Below, in pieces: positions 10,881-24,900 of a stretch of 64,000 nucleotides of DNA. The DNA is from Daphnia carinata (taxonomy: Eukaryota; Arthropoda; Branchiopoda; Diplostraca; Daphniidae): assembly GCF_022539665.2 (NCBI RefSeq), contig NC_081331.1:5428501-5492500 (forward strand). The letters are read 5' to 3'. The notes beneath the pieces were generated by a model. It was not told where the DNA came from and did no database searches. It saw only the letters and a list, made by a program, of their open reading frames with translations. Positions within the stretch are counted from its first letter, which is position 1, and the number at the start of each line of letters is the position of its first letter. The position numbers and the translations under genes were made by a program.

Positions 10881-11381
10881 TCAGTACCACCAGGTGTGGG
10901 TGTGTGGAACGCCCACGGGTTTCGTTAAGTCAGCCGGAGAGTGAGGAACAGATTCTAGGCTTGTGACAGGGTTGTCTTTCCAGTTGCTAAGTTCTTCGTC
11001 CAAAGTCTGCAAGCTCTCTGATTCTTCGATGAGTTTGAATGAGTGTTCCAGTACTTCGTCGTCGTTTACCGGGAAACTGTTGAACGTGTCGAAAAGGAAT
11101 TGAATCCCTGATCGCAAAATAAGATAATAACGACCACGATCTGGATCAAAACGTAAACCGAGATCGAACAAGAAATGTTCCAATGGCGGAAGGATTTCTT
11201 TTAGTAGAGGTCCAATGGTGGCACGCTCCTCTGTCGTTAGTTCTTGTCCAGTTATCCCGAGGTTGTAGATGATTATAAAAATGTTTTCTGACAACTTATT
11301 TTGACTAACAAGTGTTAAACGTCCTGTTTCGTTTTTTAGTTTAGTTGCAGTAACTACTAAATTGTGGACTAACCTGTTCAT
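10881..11381 (-). CDS. N-terminal frame of the DUF4781-like gene (frame-shifted)
   Basis: A 166-codon frame from ATG at 11381, rich in Leu/Glu, with helical segments (LKEILPPLEHFLFDLGLRFD). It ends at TGA only about 115 nt upstream of the 760-codon frame on the same strand. In the region 10910-10920 the downstream frame becomes open at +1 and continues without a stop into that frame, so the two are probably one protein of about 930 residues interrupted by a one-base shift. A short intron is the alternative (a weak donor near 10890 and CAG acceptors near 10840), but the phase I tried did not match. No signal peptide is visible. I do not recognise this part by itself. Confidence 0.5.
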   Translation of the reverse strand: MNRLVHNLVVTATKLKNETGRLTLVSQNKLSENIFIIIYNLGITGQELTTEERATIGPLLKEILPPLEHFLFDLGLRFDPDRGRYYLILRSGIQFLFDTFNSFPVNDDEVLEHSFKLIEESESLQTLDEELSNWKDNPVTSLESVPHSPADLTKPVGVPHTHTWWY

Positions 11382-14300
11382 AATACGAGAATCCTCGATC
11401 GAATCGCCAATACCTTTTTTTTTTGCAATTACACAATAAATTTGTTTAAGGATGAAACCACAAGTGGTAAATTTGATTTCTAAAGCTCACAAATTAGAGC
11501 AATCGAAAAAGAACGTGAATTTCAAAGGAGGGAGCATTGTAACGCAATACTTTGTATTATAGACTACATCGTAACGCTACATGCATATCTTATCGCATTT
11601 TTCTTGCTGATAATAGATAGAAAAAAGTAAAGGTGAGTTTACAGAGCCAACAGCGTTAAGCAATGGAAATACACATTGCGTAAATTTTTGGAAGAAGCGT
11701 AAAAAAAATCAAGTTTTAATTGTTTTCGCAAGTTAAAGTACGGCTTCTGTTAAGATGTCTTTACTCTATGGCGTTGGCTTAACATTTTTTAAAAATATTG
11801 TTTGCATACACATTTTCGTTACGGTATTTCACTATAGATGAGAAATGCACCCATGTTTACGTTTTAGGTTTACTGAACGCATCACCTCAACAGAATTCGT
11901 AATATAAAGAATTACATTTATACATCTGTGTATGTACTGTAGTTCCCCAGCTGATGGACAATTTTGCGGTAGTTTTTGGGTGGTGGAGCTTCTTGGGTTT
12001 GGCACCAAACATCCTGGTGCAGCGTTATCAACCTGACAAGTGTGAGGTATTAAGCCCTGCAGAATGTCAGGTTTACTTATGTATGTTCAATAAGCGCATA
12101 AACGGTACATTGAATACATCGCAGTATTTAACGCTCTGAAATGACCTTTTTTATTGGTTGAAGTGGTTCTCGAATGATTTGCACTGCGAACTTTGAGTTG
12201 AGACGTCATTGCCCGCGCAGAAATATGAAAGTCTTGCCTCACTGGGGCGTCTTTTGAATCGAGTGACAAACATTTCCTCGCAGCCACGATATGGCACTAT
12301 CTTATACAGTGTACGCATATGTACAGTACATAAAATATAGAGCGTTTTTACTTTTATGGCATCGCGACGTTCTTTTTTCCGGGACGGAAGATTTGAAAAC
12401 AAAAAACTTGCCTAACCAAATATGCACGAAAATCAAAAATGGAAGTTCTAACGTTGAATGACTCGTCACTAATCAAATGATTGATTTCACTTCACTGGAA
12501 AAATGAAAATGAAGAAAAAAAAAATCAGGTACAATCAACAACAATCTTTTTGTTCACTCATCATTGGCTGTAGTAAATGCAATAAAGTCTGGAACCCCCC
12601 CGCGCATAACTCCTTGTCCAGCAACGAAAAGAAGTTAAAAGAAAAAGAACCTCTTTTTCGAAGACACACACCGTCAGCACCCTTGTTTTTTTTCAGTTCG
12701 GTCTGGAAAAGAAAGAAAAACCTTGTGTCCAGTGCCCTGTTGAAACCCCTGCTGGTCAGTGAATGGGTGGTAGGTCCCATTATTTGGTGTGTCTCTTCGA
12801 AGCCGGGCCTTTCATCCTGTTCGGACCTAAAGAAAAATAGCGAGCCACATCACCATTCAACCAATAGTTTTGAAAGAAGAGGACACCCCTCTCTCAAAAA
12901 AAAAAAAAAAAAAAAAAAGGAAAAGCAGACAATGTATTTTGTCAAGAAAATGTTTACGACTCTCCGTGTCTCTTCTTCGAACTTTGGATTCTTAGATTTT
13001 TTTAGGGACGTCGTCTCCGGTGTCGGGCGTTTTATATTCTCGAAGACTAGAGGACACATCAAAAACTGTTTTGATGTGCCATTCGCAAGAGGCAAAAAAA
13101 AAAATGTTATGCTATTGCTTCTTTACTTGTATAGTTGCTGTGATCATAAATTATACGCAAGGCGAAAACTCTTCGCTTTGCATGAGCAGCAAACCCATTG
13201 AATGTTTCACAAAAGAGGCACCTAACACGGACAAGTCTTTCCCCCCCTCTACATTTTTGTGCTTGTTAAATTGTAGACTTTTTTTTTCTTGAATATTTCT
13301 GTCCCGGCGCCTTGAAAAAAAGAAAATTCTAAACATCTCGCCCCTTTTTATTATATCCTCCCCCATTTTTTTCGAACTCTTCAAAAGAAAAAGGGGAGAC
13401 CCCAACGTGAATTGACGGGAACGTATAAATATTGATACTTTCGTTCTTCCCTATACGTGAGTTTAGGTATATACCAACTTTTAAAAATAAAAAAAAAATG
13501 CTTATTTAGTCGTGTGCGTCTGGACACCGGGAAACCAGTCGATTCCAGCATGACTCCTCTTTTCTTTAGCCTTTCAAAGTTTTCTTTCCCTTCCGGGGAC
13601 CTTATATATATATTTGGGTCGTGCAGAAGAGAGAGGGGGGGTATGGCATAACAAACGGAGTCTGAACGGTGGAGTATTTTACACCCAAAAAAAAAGCGAC
13701 GACTTGTTTATTTCACGACCTTCCCACATATATACGCCCTCACGAAGAAGTCGAGTCTATGGGGCGCTAACACGTGCGTAGTGTTAGCGAACGTTGTTTA
13801 TGAAATCGAACGAAGAGGGCAAATGGTAGAGGTTAAACACGCGCCATTTGGCCATTACCTCACGAAATGTCCCAAGTTTTTCTTTTTCTAATAACGTAAT
13901 CATTTACAAGGTACGTATATAACTGTGTGGCTTTCATAATACGAATAGAAATAAAAAATGGGGACATTGTATAGTTAGATAAACATCGATTATAAGGAAC
14001 TTTCTCTTGCCCATAAGTGATGGACGTAATGCAGCGATGGCCATTGTCATTCTTTAATAGTCTGCCTGTACACACACATATATATATATATATATACATA
14101 CTTTTTTGTGTTATTCGCCATTCAGGCGATCAGTGCGCATAAAGTGGCATTCCAGTGATAGCGCATCAAAATGGCCGGCTGCCAATCCAACGACAAAACA
14201 ACGGCACTACATCAAAAAGGAAAAGATACATTTTTTTTGTTGTTGTTGTTTAGTAATGCGATGAAACATGAACGTGACTGCCTCGCCCGTCAAGACAAAT

Positions 14301-17300
14301 GTCAGTTCGAGTTATGAATTATTTTGTGTCTGGTAAATTCACGGGATGTAAAAAAAAAAAAAAAAAAAAATAGATAAAAAAAATATTGTGTTTAAGACTG
14401 GAACATGGAATAGTGGTTAGAAAAAACGATGCTGGTTCAAATGGGGTTATAGATAAATTTTTTATTCGAATGTCCGGTGTGTATTACATGTCGGCTCATT
14501 ACAATAGTCGGCCTATTTGTAGGCATTTTGGGTGTCTACTTCGATCATCTACGATTTGAATATTTTTTGGAATGAATTTAGTTTTTTTTTTTTTTTATCA
14601 TTTCTTCAGTTTGGATGGGTTATACCACATTACATGGTCTTCTATCCCCCCCCCCCCTTTCGAATGATGGATCGTCTTGTAGCGATTTAGGTATATGTAT
14701 AAAAACGAAAAGAGAAAAGAGCCCCAAACGAAAAAGAGATTGAGAAAAGGTGACTGAGAGCTTATATGGTGGCATCATTTGGCATTTGATGGATCGATTT
14801 GTACTACCACAAACTCTTAAGAGCGCATGTACTATGAAACGAACAATCGAGTGTAGAAGAAAAACGGTCGGCAAAAGCTCTTTACTAAAAATTATTATTC
14901 AAGTCCAACTGACGTTGAGATGAACTCTCTTTTTTCCCAGCAATTCTTTTCGGGTTTTTTTTTTTTTCTTATTTTCCATCAACGATACAGACACACTAAA
15001 AGAGCCGGAGAAAGCGGACTGGCGTTATCGGACAGTTCAAGAAAAAGTGCATCGACAAAACAGAGCAGCAAAAAAATAAAAGGGAAACTGATAAATTCTT
15101 TTTTTTTTTTGAAGACTGGAACGAACAAAACAAAAGACTCTTTCAGGAAAAAGGGGGGCATGCTTTTGCTGTGACACAAGATCGTGTCAATATTTGTCAC
15201 TGTATAGTCTAGTAAGAAGCCAATATCTTTTCAGTTGTAAGTCACAGATTTCTGTGTCTTGTAGTTTTTTGACTTGCGACTCTCATAGCCCCGAAATGCA
15301 TTGGAACAAAATGGCCTTTTTTCCTCCACTCCGACGAGACGTCTGCCAGGCGCCTTCTTGACCATTCTCCCTTCTTTTCTATTCTATTCATCGACTTGAG
15401 TCTCAACAGAAAAAAAAGTCCTCCCCCCTCCCCCTCATCTCGTGTTGTTGGCTCTTATCTTTCCCTCTTTTCACCTGACCAGTGTGCCTATACAAACACA
15501 AATAGTGTGTGTGCACTATATTTCTGAAAAAAAAAAAAATTGTAGAAGGCAAGAAGAAATAAACATATCTGTACAATGTACATACACACACGCTGTTGTA
15601 GACACGAGAAAAGAAAAGAAGTGTTCCAGTTGATAGGCATCTGGTGGGGGCCTTTTCTTATAAATGAAGCCACATGAGCCTCTCGCAACGTCTTTGGTTT
15701 ATTGAAAATGCTCATTTTTCTCTCGCCCAGTTATTGTTATTGAACATCGTTATTCCTACCTTCTGGTCCAGTTTTTTTTTTTTCCAAAATCCCCGCCACG
15801 TTTAAATTGAATCCGTTTGACTGTTCAGTCCAATCCACGTTATCTCTAACGTTTTCTCTTGTTGCTGTTTTTTAACGGTATATTATACGTTATCTTAAAA
15901 AACATGTACAATATCTAGCTGCCTATACTCTTCTTTCATTTTTGATTTCACTGGTGAACTGGTTTTCTTATTAAATTTTTGAGTTAATGAGAATGCAAGA
16001 AGCCCCTAACTGATACACGGCCGACTTTGATTAAAATCCATGTTTTACGCAATCGGTAGATTGCAAACAGCAAAACTATTTGAATTTATTATGAAATATT
16101 TGTGTGCCTTTTGATTGCCACTGTGAAGAATGGCGAAATGTTTTACGATTGTTTGGGCTCGGCACGTCGTTCCGAAATTATGAGAAAGGCAATTGGCGAT
16201 GTGTGTTGTTGAGAGAACGCCACCAGGATAGAACAAGGTCTTCTTCGCCATAATTCGAAACGACGGCAAGCATATAATAATGAAAACAAATCACGAAATT
16301 GGCCTAGAAATGGACGCCAAACAATCATATGCAAATGAGTCGGTATTTTCGAGGAAAGAAAAAAATACAACAGGAGGCGAAAGACGAAGGAAGGTGTGCG
16401 TGTGTACATATAATCTTGGGCGATATGCACTTACGGATGGAAATCATCCGAATATGCACATATGCGATTGGTCTGGAACAAACAACAATTGATGCCTGCA
16501 CAGATTGGTATAATGTGACTATTACTGGATACCGGCGCGCTCAGCCAAAGCTGTTCCTATACAGACGAGATCTTGAACACAAAAAGAAAAAAATGGGCGT
16601 CCTCAAATGAATATGCAAATTCTAATCATTGGAAATTAACCTGTCGCTGATGACGGCCTTGCGCTGTTCGCTTTTTCATTGCCGACTCTCTTCCGCGGCT
16701 TATTTTTATTTTTATTTTTTTTAAATCAACGACTGACATTCTTGATCAATCTTGAAATTGCGCATGACCGGAAGGGCATATTCACAGTTGTTGTTGGCCA
16801 ACCATCGGATTGAGTTGTGCCAAAGATAAATATCGACTGCTCGCTAATGAGAAATCGCGCTAGCCTTCCGGCTTTGCATATTCACCAACCTTGTCTATCG
16901 CACTACGTTGTAAAAATAAATATATTTCTACAATATTTTTTTTTTATTCTTGCTTGTTCTCTCAATTTTTTTTTTGTGTGTCCGTCTCGAAACGTTCAAG
17001 GAGAAAACAACAACACGAACGCGCTTGGCCGATTCCGTACATCCTACGCCCCAACACACCAGGATGAAAGAATATATATAAAAAAAAGGGGGGATTTGAA
17101 GAAGAAGAAGAATAGGAGGGGGTCGGAGAAGTTCACTTTGTTTAGCAGAACACTGACGTTTCCTTTCTAGCCGTCAAGTCCTCAAGAGCTATAGTTTCAT
17201 CCATCTCCCCCCGCAGAGTCCAAAGAAAGAAAAGCTTTGCCACCCGCCGGATGGCACCTCATCGCAAGAAGAAGAAAATTGGGGAGGAGTTCGAAGGTGG

Positions 17301-20300
17301 GTACACACACTCGGTTGTGACTTGACATGACAGCTTATAAAAGAGAAATAGAAGGGGGGGAAAAAAAAGAAGAGGGGTACGCGATAACTCTTAACATATT
17401 CCCTTATTTTTGAATATAGTATACAGCCGTCTGTCCCTTGGTCCAAAAACATACACACATGGAATTTAATGAACCTTTTTTTGGGATTTGATTTGCTCTA
17501 TGGGCATTATCAGTTAAGGAAATGTACTACGCGCAGTCGGGTTTGAAATGAAAAAGTGGTCAAAACATTTGATAAATCTATCCGATGGATTTAGTAGGAA
17601 GGTCACATTGCTCAAGTACAAAAACACGTACAAGGTTTTGCACAGAACGTTTGTTTCTTTACAATCAATACCTGTCCCAGTCAATCAGCCAAACTGCCAT
17701 TAATAAAACATATTTATTATTGTTTTTTTGTTTTTTAACATCAACGTATGCAAATCTAGTTAGGCTTGATTGAACAATCGTCAAATACGGCCTTCCTCAA
17801 TCCATACTATGTTTTGTTTTGAAAATTATTCATGGCTTTCGCAAGGCCAATGCAAACAACTGACACTGTGGGAAATCGTTTTAAATGAGTCTTTCAAGTG
17901 ACAAAACAATCGCCATTTTTGGTTCAAAAATCAAACGTTGGGGCGGATATGCTGAACCCGCATATCATTTTTCATGTGAAAAAAAAAAAAAAAAAAAAAA
18001 AGAAATCGGGTCGTCAACGTCTTTGACTGCTGATCGTGTGTTTACTCTCCGACTGAAAGAATAGCTGCCCCATGACGAATACGTAAAACAAAAAAATGAT
18101 GCGATAAGTATCTTCTACTGTGTAAGAATTGAGTCATCGTCCGCACAAGGGCGCAACGGAGGTTATGTTTGTACCATTGAAAGAGAGAAACGATAACAAT
18201 CAGCAACGACCCATGTCGACTTGCGCTAGTTCTTACGTTTTGCTATTTGAAGTCATGGATTTAATTTGTATTTGATGTGTTTCTGAAATATAAAAAGGAG
18301 GTTTTCAGTGGATTTAAACTTTAAGGTTTTGAGTCCCATCGCAGAAATTCCGGTTATGTGGATTATAATGTGGTACAGTCGAGTGAATCCGTCAGCGTTG
18401 GCTGCGATCAAAAAAAGCGAGTTATGATAATTTTCTTATTGTTCTTTTCTTTTTAATTTTTTTTTTTTTGTATTTAATTTCACGTTCTTTTCTTAATCGA
18501 AAATAAAAGAAACAGACATGACTCCTTAGTATATAGCCTCTGCACGGTGAACTCTCAACTAATTCTTCAACTGGTAATTAGACATGAATCACTTTGCAGG
18601 GCATGCCGCCAGTTAACGATCAGAGCTGAGTAAGTGTTATGCCTCCTCCTACCTCTTTAACCTGGGCCCCGCTTCCTATTTTAGCAGCCCGTACGGGGGC
18701 CTCGATGCCATCCATCTCCTCCTCCAGCCGTATCTTCGATACACCATACTACTAAAGATGTGTCCACGCCCACATCTTAATGATGAAATTTTGATTCTTC
18801 GCCACTCTTTTCTTTTCTTTTCTATTTTTTTCAAATTTTATTATTATTACTTTCGTTCTTCCATGAATTGATACATTCAAATGCCGGAAGGATGGCTGTC
18901 TCTTGCCGTTGATGGTTGAGTTGGCACGGTGCGTTAGCGCGGCTGATTGTTGTTGGACTGGGCGTCAACCGCTTGATGGATTGACATTATCACGCCAACG
19001 TGCATAGCTCGCTGACGATGATTCGCGCCAGCTTCCAGACTCGGCGTCTACGGCGCCAAACAGTAGAAGCGCCACTTATGGATGTTTGGACGTTACGATC
19101 CCTCGTCAAGGTAAAAAGGAGATAAAAAAAGAAAGGAACAACATTTTTTTTTTTTAAATTCTTTTTCTTCTTTTTTTTTTTTTGTTGATTGTTTTAGACA
19201 TTTTTTTTTAGCAGCTCGTACCCCCGTCTGAATTTTAGAACCGGATTAGCTTCTTCAGCCATGGCCAGTCTTCAAATGTCACCGTTTCATGACGCACTTG
19301 TCGCGCGAAAAGGTCGTGAAAAATGAAAAGAAATGAATAATAATAAGCCGAGGTGTTTGTCACGTGCCAAACTTTTTTTTTTTTTTTTTGGTTGGCTAAT
19401 TGGAACTCGTTGCTTTGCGTAATTGATAGTAGAGCCAGTCACGGAGGACGTGCGTGCATTTTGCTATTTGTACTGTACGTACATACGCACAGGCTAATCA
19501 CTGCCGACGTGTGTTAACTGGTAACGTCTTTTTAGCTGTTTGAATTGAACCGACGGCTTTATCTCATTAACGTCAAGTGAAACCATAAGTAGCTGAATTA
19601 TTCGTGAGGGATTCACGGCTTGGCGGACAATAGAGAAAGAGCTTTGGTGGCTTGATCCAGTTCAAGATAACAAGGTCATTACGGTTGAGATTATAGGATT
19701 AGAGCTTTATGTTGGGGAACGTTTGTAATAAAAAATAAAATTTCAAACGAATAGAAAAAGAAGAACGTGACTTGCAAAAAAAAAACGTGCGGGAGAAGAA
19801 CGATAGTAGCAATAAGCGGTAGTCTATTACGCAATACGTGCGAAAAGGCGGGCGAGATGTTAAGAGATTTCAATCGCGAAAAGAGACGCCAACAACAATT
19901 TTAGCCGCTTTTTTTTTTTTATTGCATCGCTCATATAATTTTTAACGACGGCCGGGATATTGCTTGCAGCTATAGTTACTAAATAGATAAACAATAGGTC
20001 GTGGACTTGTGGCAACAGTCGACCCAGTTGGTATATACCTTGACATTTTTATCGGACCAGATAAAGAGCCCGGTTTTTTGTTTCTCCTTGTTTCCAAGTG
20101 CAAGTCCCAGTTAAATCGCTCGAGTCAAATACTGGTATCCAACATCCGGATGCAGGTAGCCTATTTTTTTTTTTTTAAATACATTTCATATTCAAGCCAT
20201 CTGCTGTGTCCGCATTGAACTACCGACTCTGAGAAATCAATCGAGCTTTTTCTTTGAATAAATCATGGCCACATTTATAAAAAAAATATATATATGTCGT

Positions 20301-21963
20301 TTGATTGAAACCTAAAGCGCCAGATTTTTGTGGTGCTCAGATATCGAATAAATCGTAGAGAAGGCGTCGTTCGTCCCTCGTGATTGGATTTTTCTGCTAT
20401 TGCGGCGAAGAAGAGGGCGTATTTTTTGTTTTGTTTTATCAAACATTCCTTTGCGGAGGACACGCTAACTGCATCACAATCAAAAGAAAAGGCTACGCTT
20501 TTTTGTGTGTGTTGTTTGTTTCCAAGAAATAAGAACCTGATGGCGTCGTCCCACCGGCTGGAACCTATACGATGCTGAGAAAAATCATGATTTTCCTTTT
20601 TATTTCTTTTTTTCGTTTTGCCCCAGAGCGCCGATCCGCTTGCCTCTCTAGCTGTTTCTCTTTGCCCTTTTTTTTTTGTTACTCAGATCGATTAAGATTA
20701 AGGCGAAAGTTTCTTTTTAGTATGCTCAAAAGCGAAGCTGTGTTGGATAACGCAAAGTTTCGATCCCCTAAAAGGAGCTGAGACTAACAATGTCTCCGTG
20801 ATGTCGTCTCTCTTGCAACATTCCAATATAAAAACAAACACGGGGACACGAACTCTCCGATGGCCACATTTTTTTTAGTGGGTCCTTATTACGCAACATT
20901 GGTTCAAGGATGAACATCTGCAATAAGGCCTTACGCTATCAACTGACCGTATCAAACTCGTCTTTCGCAAGGGCGGCGTTTTTTTTTTTTACAGCCATTG
21001 GTTTATTGTTTGAACGTTTCGCTGGCTACTGCGTCAGTGGCATCAGCAGAAACTTCGTTTTTGCCAAAAGCCAATTGAAATACGAACGATGGAGATTGGA
21101 TGATTGCCATTTGTTGGGTAACCTACGGACACCGGAAACTCCGTTGAAATGTTAGCGTAATGCTCGTTAGGGTCGTCTTTCTCTACTTGCCAATAATAGT
21201 TTAAAACACAAAGCGTTTCGATTGAGGTCGCGTGAGAAAATTGTGGCTCAGTTGCTAACCATTTGATCGCTCCCTATGAAAATTGCCAATCATTTTTTAA
21301 AACGAATGAACAGTATTCAATCCTGTCTATTTTACACCTTCATTTGATGAATTGAAATTTGTTTGAGTTTGATTTCAGTTGAAAAGAGGAAGGTGCGTGG
21401 GTTCTCACGCCATTGCGGACGCCACGCAATCATCCCGCGTTTATCGTGCACACGTTTTCTATTTTTGGCGAGGTGCCTATTGCCTGTCACATTCGAAATG
21501 TCAAAAGGAAAATGATTAGATAACGAAAGCGGTGCTTTGGCAACAACAACAATTTATGTAATTTCTCACGAGCAATGCAAACTTTTCTTACACAAACTGG
21601 TTAGACACGATGCAGATTTTCATTGCGTGTAGACGTATATATATTTATAGAATAATAATCATTAAAAAAAAGGAGAAGCAAATAAACGAAGAATGTGGCA
21701 ACACCCAGCGCCATTCGAACGTTTTCGCCAGCGATGAAAATTTTTTTTTGTATAAATGCATTGAAAGTTCCATTGTTGCGATTTCCGTGCAGTTCGATTC
21801 AACCCGAAATGTTGATAGAAGTAAATCAATCCCCCCCCTTTCCGATTTCGACGATTTTAAGGCAACCATTTGAAAATATAATAATGTCAAAGCCGAAACA
21901 TTCACGATGCTCTAAATGCATATAGTTTTCTTTTGTAAGTAGTAAGCCGTTGCGTGTTTGAAT
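11382..21963. other. Gene-poor region
   Basis: Ten kilobases with no recognisable protein gene. The open frames present are homopolymer-biased and lack splice support. Poly-A runs occur at about 12896-12918, 14350-14370 and 17980-18001, and a (CA)n-(TA)n tract at about 14072-14098. A GC-richer patch at about 18.6-19.3 kb is described separately. Otherwise I see nothing interpretable. Confidence 0.6.
18590..19321 (+). other. GC-richer patch with exon-like signals
   Basis: Compared with its AT-rich flanks this stretch is GC-richer and carries plausible splice signals: a near-consensus donor GTAAGT at 18632; an ATG at about 19019 followed by 31 open codons up to a donor AAG|GTAAAA at about 19110; and an acceptor TTGTTTTAG near 19197. 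The frame then runs on through about 40 codons to a TGA near 19325. It could be a small unrecognised gene, untranslated exons of a distant gene, or chance. I recognise no domain. Confidence 0.25.
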
Positions 21964-24900
21964 TTAAGCCAACACTTTGGCTTTGATCCAGTCGGAATAG
22001 GAAGTCACTCGAGTATAAACGCCCGGTTTGTCTTTCTCGGCACAACGGATACCTGTTGAATGTTCATATTTTTAGCCAAAATTCAATTGAAAATTAAACG
22101 ATTTATACTCACCCCAAGAAACGACACCCACTACGGCCCATCGACCCGTAGACATTTGGTACATCAACGGCCCACCGGAATCACCCTGCAAGTTGAATTG
22201 AAAAAAAAAATTGAACTGCGATGGACTTCACTTTTGTTTTTTATATGAAATTTACCTGACAAGAATCCTTGCCACCTGCTCTGTATCCGGCACACAGCTG
22301 CTGTTCGCTGATGGGCTGAGTATAAGCTTTCTGACAATCGGCCAACGCCCAAATGGGTAGGATCACTTCCAAAAGGACGTCGCTAGACTGGCCACTGTAC
22401 GAAGTTGTGCCCCATCCTATTTGAAACAATTGGATTTTAAATACACTCCGAAAGGTGGGACACAATGAAAAGAAATACCTGTAACAAAGGCGCTTTGACC
22501 CTCGAGAACAATGTTGGACGGTGGCAAACAAATGGGCCAAATATCGTTGTTGAAAGTGGCTTTCGTTTTCAGTTTGATCAGAGCTATATCGTTCTTGTAC
22601 GTCCTGCGATCGTACGACTCGTGCATGTAAATAGCCTCCGCTGCGAAATCACGACGAGCTTCGCTCACCTGAGAAAAGTCGTATTCGCCCAGCCGCACCG
22701 TCAATTCCTCCGGTTTGAAACTAGACATGCAAATTCGTTATTCACGTCCCGTACGAAAAAAGAAAAGGTTTGCATACTTGTCGACGCAGTGGGAGGCGGT
22801 GAGGATATGCTGGTCAGTGATGAGCACTCCACCGCAATACTGGTCTGTCATGTCGCGGAGCAAAGCGGCCATCCATGGCCATTCACCCTTATCAGCCGGT
22901 TGACCACCAACGATCCTTGTCGTCTGTTTCATGTGCTCACCGCAACCTATTCGTCAATTGTTTAAACGTTAATGTCTAAAAGAAACAGATGAAAAACATC
23001 AAGGTATGTTTCGAGAATAACCTTTTCTAACCGCTGCGACTGTGGTGCTGGGCTCAGTTGCGACAGCCGTGGTAGTCGGAGGCGCTACGGTGGTGGTCGT
23101 GGTTAGAGGTGCAGCTGTGGTGGTCTCTGGTGCGAGTGTAGGTGGAGGCGGGGGTGGAGGCTGAGTAGTAACGACAGTTGGCTGGGTATTGTCTGGACAG
23201 CAGACCCCCATATAACTGTCGACACAAACCAAAAGTTGAAAATGAAAGGGAGAGTTAAACTATGAATAACAATGTCCGATTTTGTTTTGTCTATACAAGA
23301 AGATGGCCGGTTTCTAAAAAACAGCTGGACACTTTGTCTAAAGAATGTTAAGACTTTTCAATGTTTCAAGACGTTGACGTGTCTGAACAAAAAGCACTCA
23401 CTCGCTGCCGATGGGACAGGCATAACTGAGGAAGGAACTCAACGAGGCAATGATTTCGGGCCGGGCACAATGCTGGACAAACCGACAACGGCCCGTCGCT
23501 CTCAGTGGAGTGAAACACGTCTGGTATGCGAAATCCGGCTGCGCGTTTTCCATGGAATTGGTGTAGAAAGTTTTGATTAGAATTTGAAAAAAGTTAAGAA
23601 AATCACGTGAGTTTTTCGTTACGTTGCCAAATCCCAAATAATAAGCCCGGCCGGGAATGAATCCTGGTACGTTCATGTCGTATGGGAGCCACAGCATTGA
23701 CGAGCTGTCGATGTATTGAGCCCACGTGATGCCTTTGAGTTCTGCAAATAAAAATTCAGTGCAATCAGAGCAATTTCAACTACTGATACGTTTAAAATTG
23801 ATCAATTAACGTCAAGATACTACAACAATCTACGTGCAACTAAGAGGAATTCGAAAACAAATTTTTTTATCCAGTGAAAATCACGCGGATTTCTTGTTAC
23901 TCTCAGTTTTATTGACAATACCGTCAGGTAAGTTGACAGCCTGAGTTGGACGACCTTGTCCGTTTCCGGGTCCCCCTCCTGGCCGACATCGTCGATGATG
24001 TGGACGTTGGCGACAAAAGTCTGAATTGCCCGGGAAGAAGTTATTGGGTCTTGTTCCTTCATTTTCATCCAATCGATCCGAGGTGACAGTAAAGGCACGC
24101 AAGAAATGATTATTCATTGCAAAAAAAACAAGTTAGCATGTTGTTGTTGTTTCAAATTCGACTGTCGTCAGGTTATCCGTCACCTCGTCATTAACGCTCT
24201 TCATGTCGAAGGGGAAATGATCCCGTCCAACACCGTCCAGTTCCAAAGATGACAGTGAGGATCATTCACACATTAGATGTAAATATTAGAACACCTTAGG
24301 AGCCGCGTGTTGTGCAAATTAACATCAGCTAGTACGTCAAGTAGAAGTCAACAATTTGTTAATGAACTAGGGCTTTGCCTTTGCAATCAGGTGGTTGTTG
24401 AATGAAAAAAGTTGTGCTGTTATTAGTTAAGGAGAAAGAAGAAATAAATGGGTACAATTAAAAAAGAGAGAAGACCTTGACTTTGTTAGTTTAATTCAAG
24501 TGAATCAAATAGAAAGCCGCAGAGACCATCACCAACCTGGCACGTCAGCGAGACTCGTCAAGCTTGGTACTATGACGTCATTCGACGGTTGTTTAGTGGT
24601 TGTCGTTACGGGTTTGCTGTTTGTTTTAGGTTTTTTAGTAGTCGTCGGTTTGTTGGCGGTTGCAACTTTACCGGGAAAACTAACGTCGCCTCCATGTGGA
24701 TTCGGCGGTGGGAAGGTAGCGCCGTTATTACCACCGAAATTGGCCCACGTTTGCGGGTTGGCCAGCGCACCCAGATCGATGTTGACTCCTCCGTTTTGAG
24801 TCGGTCGTGCGAAATTGCTCAACGCTTGATTGAAAATCCCACCAATCAGGCCACCGAACGCGTTGTTCCCGAGGTCCAATTGCTTCCCGCTACCGCTTCC

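Noticed and set aside
14401-14460. tRNA-like A-box and B-box motifs (TAGTGGTTAG, GGTTCAAATGG)
   Set aside because: The spacing between boxes is much too short and no acceptor or T stem forms; at most a decayed SINE-like chance match.
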